This document shows positions 25,665 through 35,416 of a stretch of DNA of 64,000 nt, piece after piece. The position numbers and the translations under genes were made by a program. Source of the DNA: UBA6109 sp035366835 (GTDB lineage Bacteria > Desulfobacterota > Syntrophia > Syntrophales > UBA6109); NCBI GenBank assembly GCA_035366835.1, contig DAOSIS010000006.1, forward strand, positions 1-64,000, given 5' to 3'. A model generated the notes under the pieces. It did no database searches, was not told the origin of the DNA, and was given only the letters and a program-made list of their open reading frames with translations. Position 1 is the stretch's first letter, and the number at the start of each line of letters is the position of its first letter.

Positions 25665-27449
25665 CTACGCATCCTTTCCGTCGTCCGTGTCCACGATCCT
25701 GACGTCCGCCAGCGCCTTGCTCAGATTGGAGCCCAGGTTCTCCCTGTTGTTGATGTACTGGTGGCTGGGAGCCTGGGAAGACGCCTCGGGAGGCGTTTCA
25801 AAGTCCTTGATGCTCAGCCGGATCTTCCGGTTCCTCTGGTCGACGCTCTTCACGGCCGCCGAAACGGTGTCACCGATGCTGTAGATCTCGGACGTGGACT
25901 TGACCCGCTTGTGGCTCACCTCGGAAATGTGGACAAGCCCCTCGATCCCCTCTTCGATCTCCACGAAGATGCCGAAGTCGGTGACATTCGTCACCTTGCC
26001 CGTCACGACGGATCCGGGAGGATACCGCAACGCCACCTCGTCCCACGGGTTCTTCTCGATCTGCTTGATGCCGAGCGAAAACTTCTCGTTCTCCACATCG
26101 ATGTTCAGGACCATGGTCTCCACTTCCTGGCCCTTCTTGAAGAGTTCGGAGGGGTGCTTCAGGCGGTGCTTCCAGGAAATGTCGGAAAGATGGACAAGGC
26201 CGTCGATTCCGTCTTCCACGCCGACAAAAATGCCGAAGTTGGTGATGTTCCGCACCACACCCTTGATGATGGTGCCTTCCGGATACTTCTGTTTGATGGT
26301 CTCCCAAGGATTGGGCGTCGTCTGCTTGAGTCCCAGAGAGATGCGCTTGGCATCGGGATTGACATCGAGGATCATCACGTCGATCTCCTGCCCCAGGGAC
26401 AGCACCTTCGACGGATGCTTGATTTCCCGCGTCCAGAACATTTCGGAGATATGGATCAGGCCCTCGACGCCCGGCTCGAGTTCTACGAAGACACCGTAAT
26501 CCGTGAGGTTGACCACCTTGCCCCTGATGACGGAACCCACCGAGAATTTCTCCCGGATATGCTCCCAGGGGTTCTCGGTCAGTTGCTTCAATCCCAGAGC
26601 GACCCTTTCCTTCTCGCGGTCGAACGAGAGAACCTTGACCTTGATCCTGTCGCCCTTGCTGAAATGATCGGCGGGGCGGGTCACCCTTCCCCAGCTGATG
26701 TCCGTCACGTGAAGCAGCCCGTCGATGCCGCCGAGATCGATGAACAGGCCGTAATCGGTGATGTTCTTGATGACGCCTTCCATGACCTTGCCCTCTTCGA
26801 TCGTGGCGAGGGTCTTGGTCTTTTCGGCTTCCCGCTCCTTTTCCAGGATCGCGCGGCGGGAAAGGACGACGTTGCTTCTCTTGCGGTCGTACTTGAGGAT
26901 GTTGAAGGAGAACGACTGACCGATATACCGGTCGAGGTCTCTCACGGGGCGGACATCCACCTGCGAACCGGGGAGGAAGGCGATGATGCCGACATCGACG
27001 GAAAGGCCGCCCTTGACCCGCTCGACGACCGTTCCCTTGACCGGGAGATTCTGTTCGTACGCGTTCTTGATGTCTTCCCAGATCTTGATCTTGGCGGCCT
27101 TTTCGCGGGAGAGAACGAGATTGCCGTCCGAATCCCTCCGGTCAACCAGGACTTCGACCGCATCGCCGACCTGAACGGTACAATTCCCCGCCTCGTCCCT
27201 CATCTCACGCGCGGGGATGTAGCCTTCCGTCTTCCAGCCCACATCGACCATGATGACGTCCGGCCCGACCTGGACGACCCTGCCGACGACGATGGACCCC
27301 ATCTGCAGGCTCTGCAGGCTCTGTTCGTAGAGCTCCTGGAACCCCGCATCCTTCGTCTCCGCCGTCTGCCCGCCCTTGTCTTCCGCCGGATCACCGGCCG
27401 TTTTCTCTGTGAGAGTTTGTTCGGGTGTACCCTGCTCGCCGCTTGCCAT
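25665..27449 (-). CDS. rpsA: 30S ribosomal protein S1
   Basis: The ~594-residue protein contains six S1 OB-fold repeats; the last four share the pattern G-x-V-x-(N/T)-(I/L/V)-T-(N/D)-(Y/F)-G-(L/I/V)-F followed by GLVHISE-like motifs. It binds mRNA at the small subunit. An acidic, glutamine-rich N-terminal extension (~1-40) precedes repeat 1. The ATG at 27449 has GGAAGGA upstream. Confidence 0.95.
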   Translation of the reverse strand: MASGEQGTPEQTLTEKTAGDPAEDKGGQTAETKDAGFQELYEQSLQSLQMGSIVVGRVVQVGPDVIMVDVGWKTEGYIPAREMRDEAGNCTVQVGDAVEVLVDRRDSDGNLVLSREKAAKIKIWEDIKNAYEQNLPVKGTVVERVKGGLSVDVGIIAFLPGSQVDVRPVRDLDRYIGQSFSFNILKYDRKRSNVVLSRRAILEKEREAEKTKTLATIEEGKVMEGVIKNITDYGLFIDLGGIDGLLHVTDISWGRVTRPADHFSKGDRIKVKVLSFDREKERVALGLKQLTENPWEHIREKFSVGSVIRGKVVNLTDYGVFVELEPGVEGLIHISEMFWTREIKHPSKVLSLGQEIDVMILDVNPDAKRISLGLKQTTPNPWETIKQKYPEGTIIKGVVRNITNFGIFVGVEDGIDGLVHLSDISWKHRLKHPSELFKKGQEVETMVLNIDVENEKFSLGIKQIEKNPWDEVALRYPPGSVVTGKVTNVTDFGIFVEIEEGIEGLVHISEVSHKRVKSTSEIYSIGDTVSAAVKSVDQRNRKIRLSIKDFETPPEASSQAPSHQYINNRENLGSNLSKALADVRIVDTDDGKDA

Positions 27450-27622
27450 CAAGTCCTTCCCCCCAGCAAATGATTTATGGAACTCTTTTCCGGTGAACGT
27501 CGACTAACATACTGATCGGGAAATATCAAGCAAATTGAAGCCCTCCGGTGCCTGGCGCAGCTCCCATCCGCTCCGGATCAACGGGAATCGGCATCCGCTC
27601 GCGCGGCACCTCTGAAACGCCG

Positions 27623-29014
27623 TCATGCGGGGCCTTTCCTGCGCCGTTCGACTTCATCCAGCATCCGCTGCAGGACCTGGTCGATGCCCAGCGCCGTGGT
27701 GTCGATGACGACGGCATCCCCTGGAATTCTCAGCGGCGCCGCTGCCCGCTCGCTGTCCTGGCGGTCCCGCAAAGCCAGATCGCTCCCGATGCGCGAGAGA
27801 TCGGCTGCCATTCCTTTTCCGACAAGCTCCCTGAAGCGCCTCTGGATGCGCACTTCAGGGGATGCTTCCAGATAGAATTTCACATCCGCGTTCGGGAACA
27901 CCACCGTTCCCATGTCCCGGCCCTCGGCCACGATGCCGCCCCCTTCCCCCGCCTTCCGCTGCACCGGAAGAAGGGCCTTTCGTACGGCGGGGACTGCGGA
28001 AATCCGCGAAGCCGCGAGTCCGACTTCCTCCGTCCGGATGAGGTCCGATACGTCTTCCCGTCCGGCGAAGGTGCGTACCCGGCCGTTCACCCGCCTCACC
28101 GATATCCGGCTGCGGCGGCAGAGGTCGGCCAGCGCGTCCTCGTCATCCTGCTTCGTTCCCTCCTGAATCGCCCGCCAGGCGAGGGCGCGGTAGAGGGCGC
28201 CGGTATCGAGGTACAGGCAGGAGAGCCTCTCGGCCAGGAGCCTGCTGACGGTGCTTTTTCCGGAGCCGGCCGGGCCGTCGATCGTGATGACCGGTCCTCT
28301 TTCAGGCCCGCTTCCGGCGGCCTCTGCAGCTTGCTCGATCCTCTTGCGCAGCCTGGCCGCGGCAGGGCCGTCCTTCCGCCACACGAGGCAGCTGTCGACG
28401 ACGGCCGACGCCCGCTCCGCGATCTGCCGGGGCGACGCGCCGAGCTTTCGCTTCCGCTTGCGGCTGAGGAACGACCAGCTTCCCTGAACCGCCGCCGACC
28501 CCACGGCGAGAAGAAGATTCGTCAGGTGAAGGCAGCCCTTCGTCCTGCCCAGCCTGCGCAGGACTTCAGCCGTGAAACCGTGCACCAGGCGCAGCCCCTC
28601 GAGGCGCTTGGCCGCCTCACAGGCTTCGAGGCATTCCGGGAAGGGATGCACTGGCATTGCAGCGCGGATGGAGACAATCTCGAGGGCCGGAACGGCAAGG
28701 GTCATCCGTACCGTCATGTGGTGAACGGTTCCGGGCGGGAGATCGACTCCTGTGGAGGATGAAATGACCGGACAGAGACGCTCGTCCCGGAGACTCCCCT
28801 CGACGAGGATCTCATCCTGTCCGATTTCAAAGGTGGAAACCGCGATGTTCCGGCTGTGAAGAAGATCCTTCCCCTTCAAAAACAGGCCGCCTTCCGCAAC
28901 ATTTTGGGCCTCTATAGCACATCCCTGCGCACAATCACAAGAGACGGCGGACAGGCGCCCCTTGAAGCCGTCCTTGCTTCGCCGGCTCAAAAACGTTAGG
29001 ATGGACGCCATCAT
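27623..29014 (-). CDS. cmk: DUF2889-cytidylate kinase fusion
   Basis: The 463-residue protein has two parts. Residues ~50-215 match DUF2889 (LPPGTVHHMTVRMTL, PFPECLEACEAAKRLEGL, GCLHLTNLL). Residues 241-463 are a complete CMP kinase with P-loop GPAGSGKST (247-255), DTGALYRA, EGRDMGTVVFP and ALRDRQDSER. CMP kinase phosphorylates CMP and dCMP. The gene order cmk-rpsA is common, but the N-terminal DUF2889 domain is not usual. Two adjacent ATGs (29014, 29011) begin the frame, only 18 bp from the divergent bepA-like start. No stop or likely internal start separates the domains. Confidence 0.88.
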   Translation of the reverse strand: MMASILTFLSRRSKDGFKGRLSAVSCDCAQGCAIEAQNVAEGGLFLKGKDLLHSRNIAVSTFEIGQDEILVEGSLRDERLCPVISSSTGVDLPPGTVHHMTVRMTLAVPALEIVSIRAAMPVHPFPECLEACEAAKRLEGLRLVHGFTAEVLRRLGRTKGCLHLTNLLLAVGSAAVQGSWSFLSRKRKRKLGASPRQIAERASAVVDSCLVWRKDGPAAARLRKRIEQAAEAAGSGPERGPVITIDGPAGSGKSTVSRLLAERLSCLYLDTGALYRALAWRAIQEGTKQDDEDALADLCRRSRISVRRVNGRVRTFAGREDVSDLIRTEEVGLAASRISAVPAVRKALLPVQRKAGEGGGIVAEGRDMGTVVFPNADVKFYLEASPEVRIQRRFRELVGKGMAADLSRIGSDLALRDRQDSERAAAPLRIPGDAVVIDTTALGIDQVLQRMLDEVERRRKGPA

Positions 29015-29032
29015 TCCCGTGAGGAGATCGAC

Positions 29033-30469
29033 GTGCCGGTTTTTCCCCGCACAAAATCCGTTTTCCTGTCAGGGATTCTCGCCCTGGCCATCATTTTTTG
29101 CACCGCTGCGCCGGCGCCGGCGGACTTCACCTTCGAGGACGAGAAGAAACTGGGCAAGGAGTTCTACGAGAAACTCGAAAAGAACAAACTGATCATCCAC
29201 GATCCGAAAGTCGACCGCTACATCTCCGCGATCGGCAACGACATCGTCCAGCAGAGCGCCGCCTCGATGTTCGAATTCCGCTTCAGCGTCATCGACAGCG
29301 GCGCCGTCAACGCCTTCGCGACGCCCGGCGGCTACGTGTATCTCAACCGGGGGCTGATCACCCTCGTAGAGGACGAGAGCGAACTGGCGGGCGTGCTCGC
29401 CCATGAAATCGCCCACGTCAACGCCCGCCACATCGCCGATATCATCTCCAAGTCGCAGAAAGTCAGCATCGCGACGCTGGCCGCGGTGCTCGCCGGGTCC
29501 TTCCTCGGCGGCGGCGACGCGTCCGCCGCCGTGACCAGCTTCTCCGTCGCCGCCGCGACCAGCATGAACCTCCACTACAGCCGCCAGCACGAAGAGGAGG
29601 CCGACCGCATCGGGATGTCCTATCTTGCGGACACCGGATACGACCCCCAGGGAATGCTGGATTTTCTCCGGATCATGCGGCGGTACGAGTTCTATTCCAA
29701 CTCCGTTCCCTCCTATTTTCTCACCCACCCCGGCACCGACGAACGGATCCGCTACCTCGACGGGCTGGTCCAGACGACCTACACCCGAAAAGGCAAGGAC
29801 AGCATCGTGGGGCACCTGAAGCGAATCCAGGTCTCGCTCCTGCTTCGCAGCCGGAATGCGGAGGCCGTCGTCAAGGAGCTCGCCGAGGAATTGAAGAAGA
29901 CGCCCAATGACGTCGATGTCCTCTACGGCCTCGCCGTCGCGCAGGAGCGAACCGGCGCGGTTGCGGCGTCCCTGGAGAATTTTCATCGCGCCCTTCAGCT
30001 GGCCCCGAAGGACGAAGACATCGTCCGGGAACTGGGCATCACCTGCTTCAAGAGCGGCAGGACCCAGGAGGCCGTCACCTACCTGCGCCAAGCGCTGTCT
30101 CTCGACGAAGACAACCCCCAGACGCTTCTGTACCTGGGCAGGGCGTACTCGGCCCTGGGCGACCATGAGGCGGCGATCGCCCTCTACGCGCGCCTCGATG
30201 TGCGGGAGATCGAGGACCCCGAGCTTCTGTACAACATGGCCGTCGCCTACGGAAAGACGGGGAAACTCGTCGAATCGCACTACTATTTCGGGCTGCATTT
30301 CAAGAAGAAAAACAGGCGGGACACTTCCCTCTTTCATTTCAAGGAGGCCCTGAAGCTCGTATCCAAGGAAAGCGACTGGGGTCAGCGCATCGCCAAGGAG
30401 ATCGAAGACCTCTCCAAGGCGAGGCGCGAAGAGCCCGCCGCTCCCTCCCGGGGACCGCTCGGCAGATGA
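29033..30469 (+). CDS. BepA-like periplasmic M48 metalloprotease with TPR domain
   Basis: The 478-residue protein has a signal peptide (cleavage near PAPAD), an M48 peptidase domain with HEIAHVNARH (zinc site) and EEEADRIGM (third ligand), and a C-terminal array of TPR-like repeats (~285-450). This domain layout matches BepA/YfgC, which assists outer-membrane protein assembly and degrades misfolded ones. The start is GTG with GAGGAG upstream. The first ~100 bp of the two divergent genes must hold both promoters. Confidence 0.88.
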   Translation: MPVFPRTKSVFLSGILALAIIFCTAAPAPADFTFEDEKKLGKEFYEKLEKNKLIIHDPKVDRYISAIGNDIVQQSAASMFEFRFSVIDSGAVNAFATPGGYVYLNRGLITLVEDESELAGVLAHEIAHVNARHIADIISKSQKVSIATLAAVLAGSFLGGGDASAAVTSFSVAAATSMNLHYSRQHEEEADRIGMSYLADTGYDPQGMLDFLRIMRRYEFYSNSVPSYFLTHPGTDERIRYLDGLVQTTYTRKGKDSIVGHLKRIQVSLLLRSRNAEAVVKELAEELKKTPNDVDVLYGLAVAQERTGAVAASLENFHRALQLAPKDEDIVRELGITCFKSGRTQEAVTYLRQALSLDEDNPQTLLYLGRAYSALGDHEAAIALYARLDVREIEDPELLYNMAVAYGKTGKLVESHYYFGLHFKKKNRRDTSLFHFKEALKLVSKESDWGQRIAKEIEDLSKARREEPAAPSRGPLGR

Positions 30470-30472
30470 CCC

Positions 30473-30625
30473 ATGGTCCAGGTCCACGCCCTGTCTGAAG
30501 ATCTTTTGTCCCTGTTGAATTCGGAAGCCTACCTGAGGGCGGCATGGGAGACGGCCGTCGGCTCCCGCCACCGCGTATCATGGAGCGCCTATCGGCGGGT
30601 GAAAAGCGAGCGGCAGGCCGGCTGA
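30473..30625 (+). CDS. Possible 50-residue protein following the protease
   Basis: An ATG 3 bp after the bepA-like stop opens a 50-codon frame (MVQVHALSEDLLSLLNSEAY... to RVKSERQAG). Residues 5-25 could be helical. It has no cysteine and no recognisable domain. Adjacency suggests coupling, but no ribosome binding site apart from the end of the protease gene is seen. Confidence 0.3.
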   Translation: MVQVHALSEDLLSLLNSEAYLRAAWETAVGSRHRVSWSAYRRVKSERQAG

Positions 30626-30651
30626 AAAACGCCTTCCGTGGAGGAACGGGA

Positions 30652-32328
30652 TCAGATCCCGTCCGTGTCGAGCTGTTGCGGCGCGAGGGCCCTGCGGGCG
30701 TAGTCCAGGTGAATCCTCTTCTCCATGAAAAAGGCGAAGAGGTCCGGGTCGATGTGACCGTCCTCGACCATGCCGGTCAGAATCTCGAGCGCCTCGGACA
30801 GCGTCTTGCCCTTTTTGTAGGGCCGGTCCTTCGCCGTCAATGCCTCGAAAATGTCGGCCAGCGCCAGGATCCGCGTCTGGAGCGGAAGCTGGTCGCCCTT
30901 GAGCCCCAGGGGATAGCCCGTTCCGTTGAGATGTTCGTGGTGACCGGAGGCAAAATCGGGGATCCTGCTGAGCTTTTTTGGAAAGGGAAGCTGCGACAGG
31001 ATCTTGGCCGTCACGACGGCATGATTGTTGACGATATCCCGCTCCTCGTCGGTCAGCGTGCCCTTCGGGATGCTCAGGTTCCGGACTTCATCCTCGTTGA
31101 TCGCGGGCCGCGGCCGGCCGTTCTCTTCCCAGGATCGGCTTGCGATCCCCTGCAGACGCCTGATCCGTTCTTCCGACATCGCTTCGCCGCCCCGGTTGAC
31201 GTCGTCCAGAAAGCGGCAGTCCTCGTTCATCGTCCGTGAAAAACGCTGCTGCTCCTCTGCCAGCGCTTCCGGAAGCGCAAGCCTTTTCGAAAGGAGATAT
31301 TCCTTCATCACGGCGATTTCGTGGTCCCGCCGGATCACCTCCAGCCGGGTTTTCAGGAGATCGATCCGGTCATGGACGGTTTCCAGCTTGGTCGCCTTGT
31401 CGACAATATGCTCGGGTGTCGTGATCTTCCCCACGTCGTGGAGCCAGGCGGCGATGCGCAGCTCCTGGAGTTCGTTCTTGCTGAAGGAGATGTTCGCGAA
31501 GGGGCCGCTGTCGGCGGCATTGATCTTCGCCGCCAGATCCATCGCAATCTCCACGACGCGCCGGACATGACCTCCCGTGTAGGGCGATTTCTCGTCGATC
31601 GCGGTCGCGATCGTACGGACATAGGCCTCCAGAAGGTTCTCCAGGTCGTGAATGAGCCGGTTGTTGGTCAGGGCAACCGCCGCCTGGGACGCAAGGGATT
31701 CGGTAATCTCCTGGCTTTCCTGTGAAAAGAAGACCGTTTCTCCATCCGCCGCCTTTCGGGCGTTGAGAAGCTGGAGAACGCCGATGATGTCGTTCTCATG
31801 ATTCCGCAGGGGGACGACCAGCATGGACTTCGAACGATAGCCCGTCTCCGCATCGAAGGCCCGTGTCCCCTGGAAGTTGAAGCCCTCCGCATCGTAGACG
31901 TCGAGGATGTTGACGGTCTTCCCGGACAGGGCGACGAACGCGGACACGTTGGCGTGATTCGGCGTCCCGTCGGCGTTGAACAGCGCCACAGGCGGCCAGG
32001 TGATCCGTCCGCCCGTTCCCCCCATGCGCAGCCCCAAGGAGTCGGTCCGGACAAAGGCGAATTGAAGCTCCCGCTCCGAATCGGCGGTAAGATAGAGGGT
32101 CCCCCCGTCGGCGTTCGTGAGTCTCTGCGCTTCCTCGAGGATCATTTCCAGGAGGCGGTCCAGGTTCTTCTCCGCAGACAGGGCACGGCCGACCGCCGTC
32201 AACCGTCGGATCTGCCGGATCTGCTGCTCGGCAAAATCCTGCATGTCGCAGAAGGCGGAGTTGAAGAGGCGGTTGATCTGCGCGCTTTCGGTCAACGGCG
32301 TCCGATCCCTGTCCTGTTGGTCTCCCAT
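30652..32328 (-). CDS. GAF-HD-GYP domain phosphodiesterase
   Basis: The 558-residue cytoplasmic protein has a GAF domain (~50-215) and a long HD-GYP domain (~230-535) with AAWLHDVGK, the signature HHEHLNGTGYP and ADIFEALTAKDRPYK. HD-GYP enzymes hydrolyse cyclic-di-GMP. An insert of about 100 residues lies between HDVGK and the GYP segment. The ATG at 32328 has CGGAG upstream; a GTG at 32337 overlaps that site. A PilZ protein, a c-di-GMP receptor type, is encoded at 41.7 kb. Confidence 0.88.
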   Translation of the reverse strand: MGDQQDRDRTPLTESAQINRLFNSAFCDMQDFAEQQIRQIRRLTAVGRALSAEKNLDRLLEMILEEAQRLTNADGGTLYLTADSERELQFAFVRTDSLGLRMGGTGGRITWPPVALFNADGTPNHANVSAFVALSGKTVNILDVYDAEGFNFQGTRAFDAETGYRSKSMLVVPLRNHENDIIGVLQLLNARKAADGETVFFSQESQEITESLASQAAVALTNNRLIHDLENLLEAYVRTIATAIDEKSPYTGGHVRRVVEIAMDLAAKINAADSGPFANISFSKNELQELRIAAWLHDVGKITTPEHIVDKATKLETVHDRIDLLKTRLEVIRRDHEIAVMKEYLLSKRLALPEALAEEQQRFSRTMNEDCRFLDDVNRGGEAMSEERIRRLQGIASRSWEENGRPRPAINEDEVRNLSIPKGTLTDEERDIVNNHAVVTAKILSQLPFPKKLSRIPDFASGHHEHLNGTGYPLGLKGDQLPLQTRILALADIFEALTAKDRPYKKGKTLSEALEILTGMVEDGHIDPDLFAFFMEKRIHLDYARRALAPQQLDTDGI

Positions 32329-32367
32329 AACGCACACTCCGGCGGCAGACAGCGATTCTGCCAGCGG

Positions 32368-33057
32368 CTAACGGATGACGACGGTTTCGACGTAGCGTTT
32401 CACAACGTCGCGGATCGCTTCCAGGTCTTCACTGGACGGGGACTTCTTCCTGAGATATGCCGCACTGAGCGTCTTCGAAGGAACGAATCCCTGCAGGACA
32501 TACCTCCGGGCATGGCGAATCCGTTTACCGATCTCTGCAAAGTCCTCCGGCCCGAGGAGGGAGGGAGCGACGGTGGTGCGGAATTCATAGCCGATTCCGC
32601 AGGCCAGGATCCTCTCCACGCTGCGCCGGATGTCCTTCTGCACGACCGGTACGCCGGCGACCGATTCGTAGCGTGACAGCGGCGCCTTGATGTCCATGGC
32701 GACGTAATCGACGGCCTTTTCCGCCAGCAGTCGTTCCAGAACCTCCGGCCGTGAGCCGTTCGTGTCGACCTTCACGAGGTAGCCCATTGTCTTCAGTGCG
32801 ACGGCGAATTCCGGCAGGTCCGGCTGGAGACAGGGCTCGCCGCCGGTGATGACGACGGCCTCCAGCTTCCCCTGGCGGCGTTTCAGAAACTCGAATACGT
32901 CCGCGGCCGGCAGGGGAGACGGATGAAGCGACGCCTTCACCAATTCCGGATTGTGGCAGTAAGGACAGCGGAAATTGCACCCGATCGTGAAAACGATGGC
33001 GCTGATGCAGCCCGGATAATCGATGAGGGATACCTTTTGGAGACCGCCGATCTTCAT
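32368..33057 (-). CDS. nrdG: Anaerobic ribonucleotide reductase activating protein
   Basis: This 229-residue radical SAM enzyme installs the glycyl radical on NrdD. The 4Fe-4S motif is CNFRCPYC (residues ~27-34) and the SAM-binding GGEP follows. It lies 218 bp downstream of nrdD on the same strand; that gap shows no gene beyond a possible 16-codon frame and a hairpin with no T-tract. Confidence 0.92.
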   Translation of the reverse strand: MKIGGLQKVSLIDYPGCISAIVFTIGCNFRCPYCHNPELVKASLHPSPLPAADVFEFLKRRQGKLEAVVITGGEPCLQPDLPEFAVALKTMGYLVKVDTNGSRPEVLERLLAEKAVDYVAMDIKAPLSRYESVAGVPVVQKDIRRSVERILACGIGYEFRTTVAPSLLGPEDFAEIGKRIRHARRYVLQGFVPSKTLSAAYLRKKSPSSEDLEAIRDVVKRYVETVVIR

Positions 33058-33275
33058 GCCGCGTCAACCCTCGCTATCGTGATCGGTCAAAGAATACGCG
33101 ATATCGTATGCCATGACAAGTTCCTTCGGGTGAAAGCACTGAAACCTTTAGCGCCACCCGGGCGGCGGGCAAGAATTCGCCTGGGAGGTTTTCCCTGGGT
33201 GATCGACGATGGAGGGAGGGCCGAACCATGGCACCGCAGCGGTCCGGCCCTGCGCCGCCACGGCCCTGACGACCT

Positions 33276-35360
33276 TCAGAACTGGAAGACCTTCCGCATC
33301 CCGAATTCCTCCTGCTTGCCCTTGTTCCATTGTCTGACGGGACGCAGATACCCGACGACGCGAGAGTAGACCTCGCAGGCTTCCTCGCAGGTGGGGCAAT
33401 TCTCGTGCTCGCCCTTCAGATAACCGTGGGACGGGCAGACACTAAAGGTCGGGGTGAAGGTCAGATAGGGCAGATGGTACTTTGTGCAGACCTTGCGAAT
33501 GAGGCTCTTCACCGCCTCGGGGTCGTCGATCCGCTCCCCGGCGAAGGTGTGAAACACGGTCCCGCCGGTGTACTTGGCCTGGATCTCGTCCTGCAGATCA
33601 AGCGCCTCGAAGATGTCGTCCGTGAAGTTGACGGGGAGCTGGGTCGAGTTCGTATAGTAGGGCTCCGACCCGTTCCCGTTGCCCGAAGACGCACAGACGA
33701 TCTCGGGGTACTTCTCCCGGTCGATCTTCGCGAGACGATAGGACGTTCCCTCGGCCGGCGTCGATTCCAGATTGTAGTTGTTGCCCGTCTCCTTCTGGAA
33801 GACGAGAAGCCTTTCCCGCATGTGGTCGAGCACCCGTTTGGTGAATTCCTGTCCCTTCGGTGAGGCGATGCTCTTTCCCAGCAGGTTCAGGCAGGCCTCG
33901 TTCATTCCCACCAGTCCGATCGTGGAGAAGTGGTTCTTCCAGTATTCGCTGAAACGCGCCTTCACGTCGCGGAGGTAATATTTCGTGTAGGGGTAGAGGT
34001 TCCCGTCCGTATACTGTTCGAGCACCTTTCGTTTCGTCTCGAGGCTTTCCTTGGCGAGCGCCATGAGATAATCGAGGCGCTGAAGGAATTCCTGCTCGTC
34101 TTTCGCGAGATGCCCGATTCTCGGCATGTTGATCGTGATCACCCCGATGGAGCCGGTCAGCGGGTTCGACCCGAAAAGTCCCCCGCCCCGTTTCTGCAGT
34201 TCACGGTTGTCGATGCGGAGCCGGCAGCACATGCTGCGGGCATCCTCGGGGTTCATGTCGGAGTTGACGAAATTGGAGAAGTACGGAACGCCGTATTTCG
34301 CCGTCATCTCCCACAGGCCGCTGAGGTTCGGATCGTCCCAGTGGAAGTCCTTGGTGACGCTGTAGGTGGGGATGGGAAACGTGAACACCCTGCCCTTGGC
34401 ATCCCCCTCGGCCATGACCTCCAGAAAGGCCCGGTTGAAGAGATTCATCTCCTCCTGGAAGTCGCCGTAGGTCTCCTTCTTCAGCTTTCCGCCGATCATG
34501 ACATTCCGGTCGCGGTAATACTTGGGGATGATGACGTCCAGGGAGACATTGGTGAAGGGCGTCTGGAACCCCACCCGCGTCGGCACATTGATGTTGAAGA
34601 TGAACTCCTGCAGCGCCTGCTTGATTTCCGGGTACGCCAGTTTGTCGTAGCGGATGAAGGGCGCCAGCAGCGTATCGAAATTGGAAAAGGCCTGGGCGCC
34701 GGCCGCCTCGCCCTGCAGGGTATAGAAGAAATTCACCACCTGGCCCAATGCGCTGCGCAGGTGATTGGCCGGGCGGCTCTCCACCTTGCCGGAGACGCCG
34801 CGGAAGCCCTCGGTGAGGAGGTCGAAGAGATCCCAGCCCACGCAGTAAACCGAGAGCAGACTCAGGTCGTGGATGTGGAAATCGCCGTCCATGTGGGCCT
34901 TGCGGATTTCGGGGGAGTAGACCTCGTTGAGCCAGTAGACCTTGCTGACCTCCGAGGAGATGTAGTTGTTGAGACCCTGGAGAGAATAATCCATATTGCT
35001 GTTTTCATTTATCTTCCAGTCCTTCTTGTGCAGATACTGGTCGACCAGATCCACTTCCATGCTGTTGGCGATTTCACGCAGGCGTGCATGCTGCTCGCGG
35101 TAGATGATATAGGCCTTGGCCGTCTTGCGGTAGGGGGAATCGAGCAAGACCTCTTCGACGATGTCCTGGATTTCCTCGACCGTCATGATCTGGCTGTCTT
35201 TGAGCCTCTCCGCGAGGTTCAGGACGCGAATGGTGAGCTTCCGGGCGATGGCGGCGTCGAACTCGCCCGTAGCCGCCCCCGCCTTGGCGATGGCGCCGGT
35301 GATCTTTTCCGCGTTGAATTTGACTAAGCGCCCGTCCCGCTTGCGGATTTTGACATGCAT
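33276..35360 (-). CDS. nrdD: Anaerobic (class III) ribonucleoside-triphosphate reductase
   Basis: NrdD reduces NTPs to dNTPs without oxygen. The 694-residue protein has an N-terminal ATP-cone (KIRKRDGRLVKFNAEKI, residues 3-90), the barrel core, the C-terminal zinc site (CPSHGYLKGEHENCPTCEEAC) and the glycyl radical motif RVVGYLRP with Gly670. The ATP-cone indicates allosteric control by dATP. The start at 35360 begins right at the cone; GGGAGGG lies about 12 bases upstream. Confidence 0.95.
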   Translation of the reverse strand: MHVKIRKRDGRLVKFNAEKITGAIAKAGAATGEFDAAIARKLTIRVLNLAERLKDSQIMTVEEIQDIVEEVLLDSPYRKTAKAYIIYREQHARLREIANSMEVDLVDQYLHKKDWKINENSNMDYSLQGLNNYISSEVSKVYWLNEVYSPEIRKAHMDGDFHIHDLSLLSVYCVGWDLFDLLTEGFRGVSGKVESRPANHLRSALGQVVNFFYTLQGEAAGAQAFSNFDTLLAPFIRYDKLAYPEIKQALQEFIFNINVPTRVGFQTPFTNVSLDVIIPKYYRDRNVMIGGKLKKETYGDFQEEMNLFNRAFLEVMAEGDAKGRVFTFPIPTYSVTKDFHWDDPNLSGLWEMTAKYGVPYFSNFVNSDMNPEDARSMCCRLRIDNRELQKRGGGLFGSNPLTGSIGVITINMPRIGHLAKDEQEFLQRLDYLMALAKESLETKRKVLEQYTDGNLYPYTKYYLRDVKARFSEYWKNHFSTIGLVGMNEACLNLLGKSIASPKGQEFTKRVLDHMRERLLVFQKETGNNYNLESTPAEGTSYRLAKIDREKYPEIVCASSGNGNGSEPYYTNSTQLPVNFTDDIFEALDLQDEIQAKYTGGTVFHTFAGERIDDPEAVKSLIRKVCTKYHLPYLTFTPTFSVCPSHGYLKGEHENCPTCEEACEVYSRVVGYLRPVRQWNKGKQEEFGMRKVFQF

Positions 35361-35416
35361 GAGGCTGCTTCCCTCCCTTTTCTCGTTGAAATCTCGTCTC
35401 AAGTATCCGGTTGAAA

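Noticed and set aside
33058..33275. Small gene between nrdD and nrdG
   Set aside because: Only a 16-codon frame with no ribosome binding site is present; no conserved small RNR-associated protein could be read.
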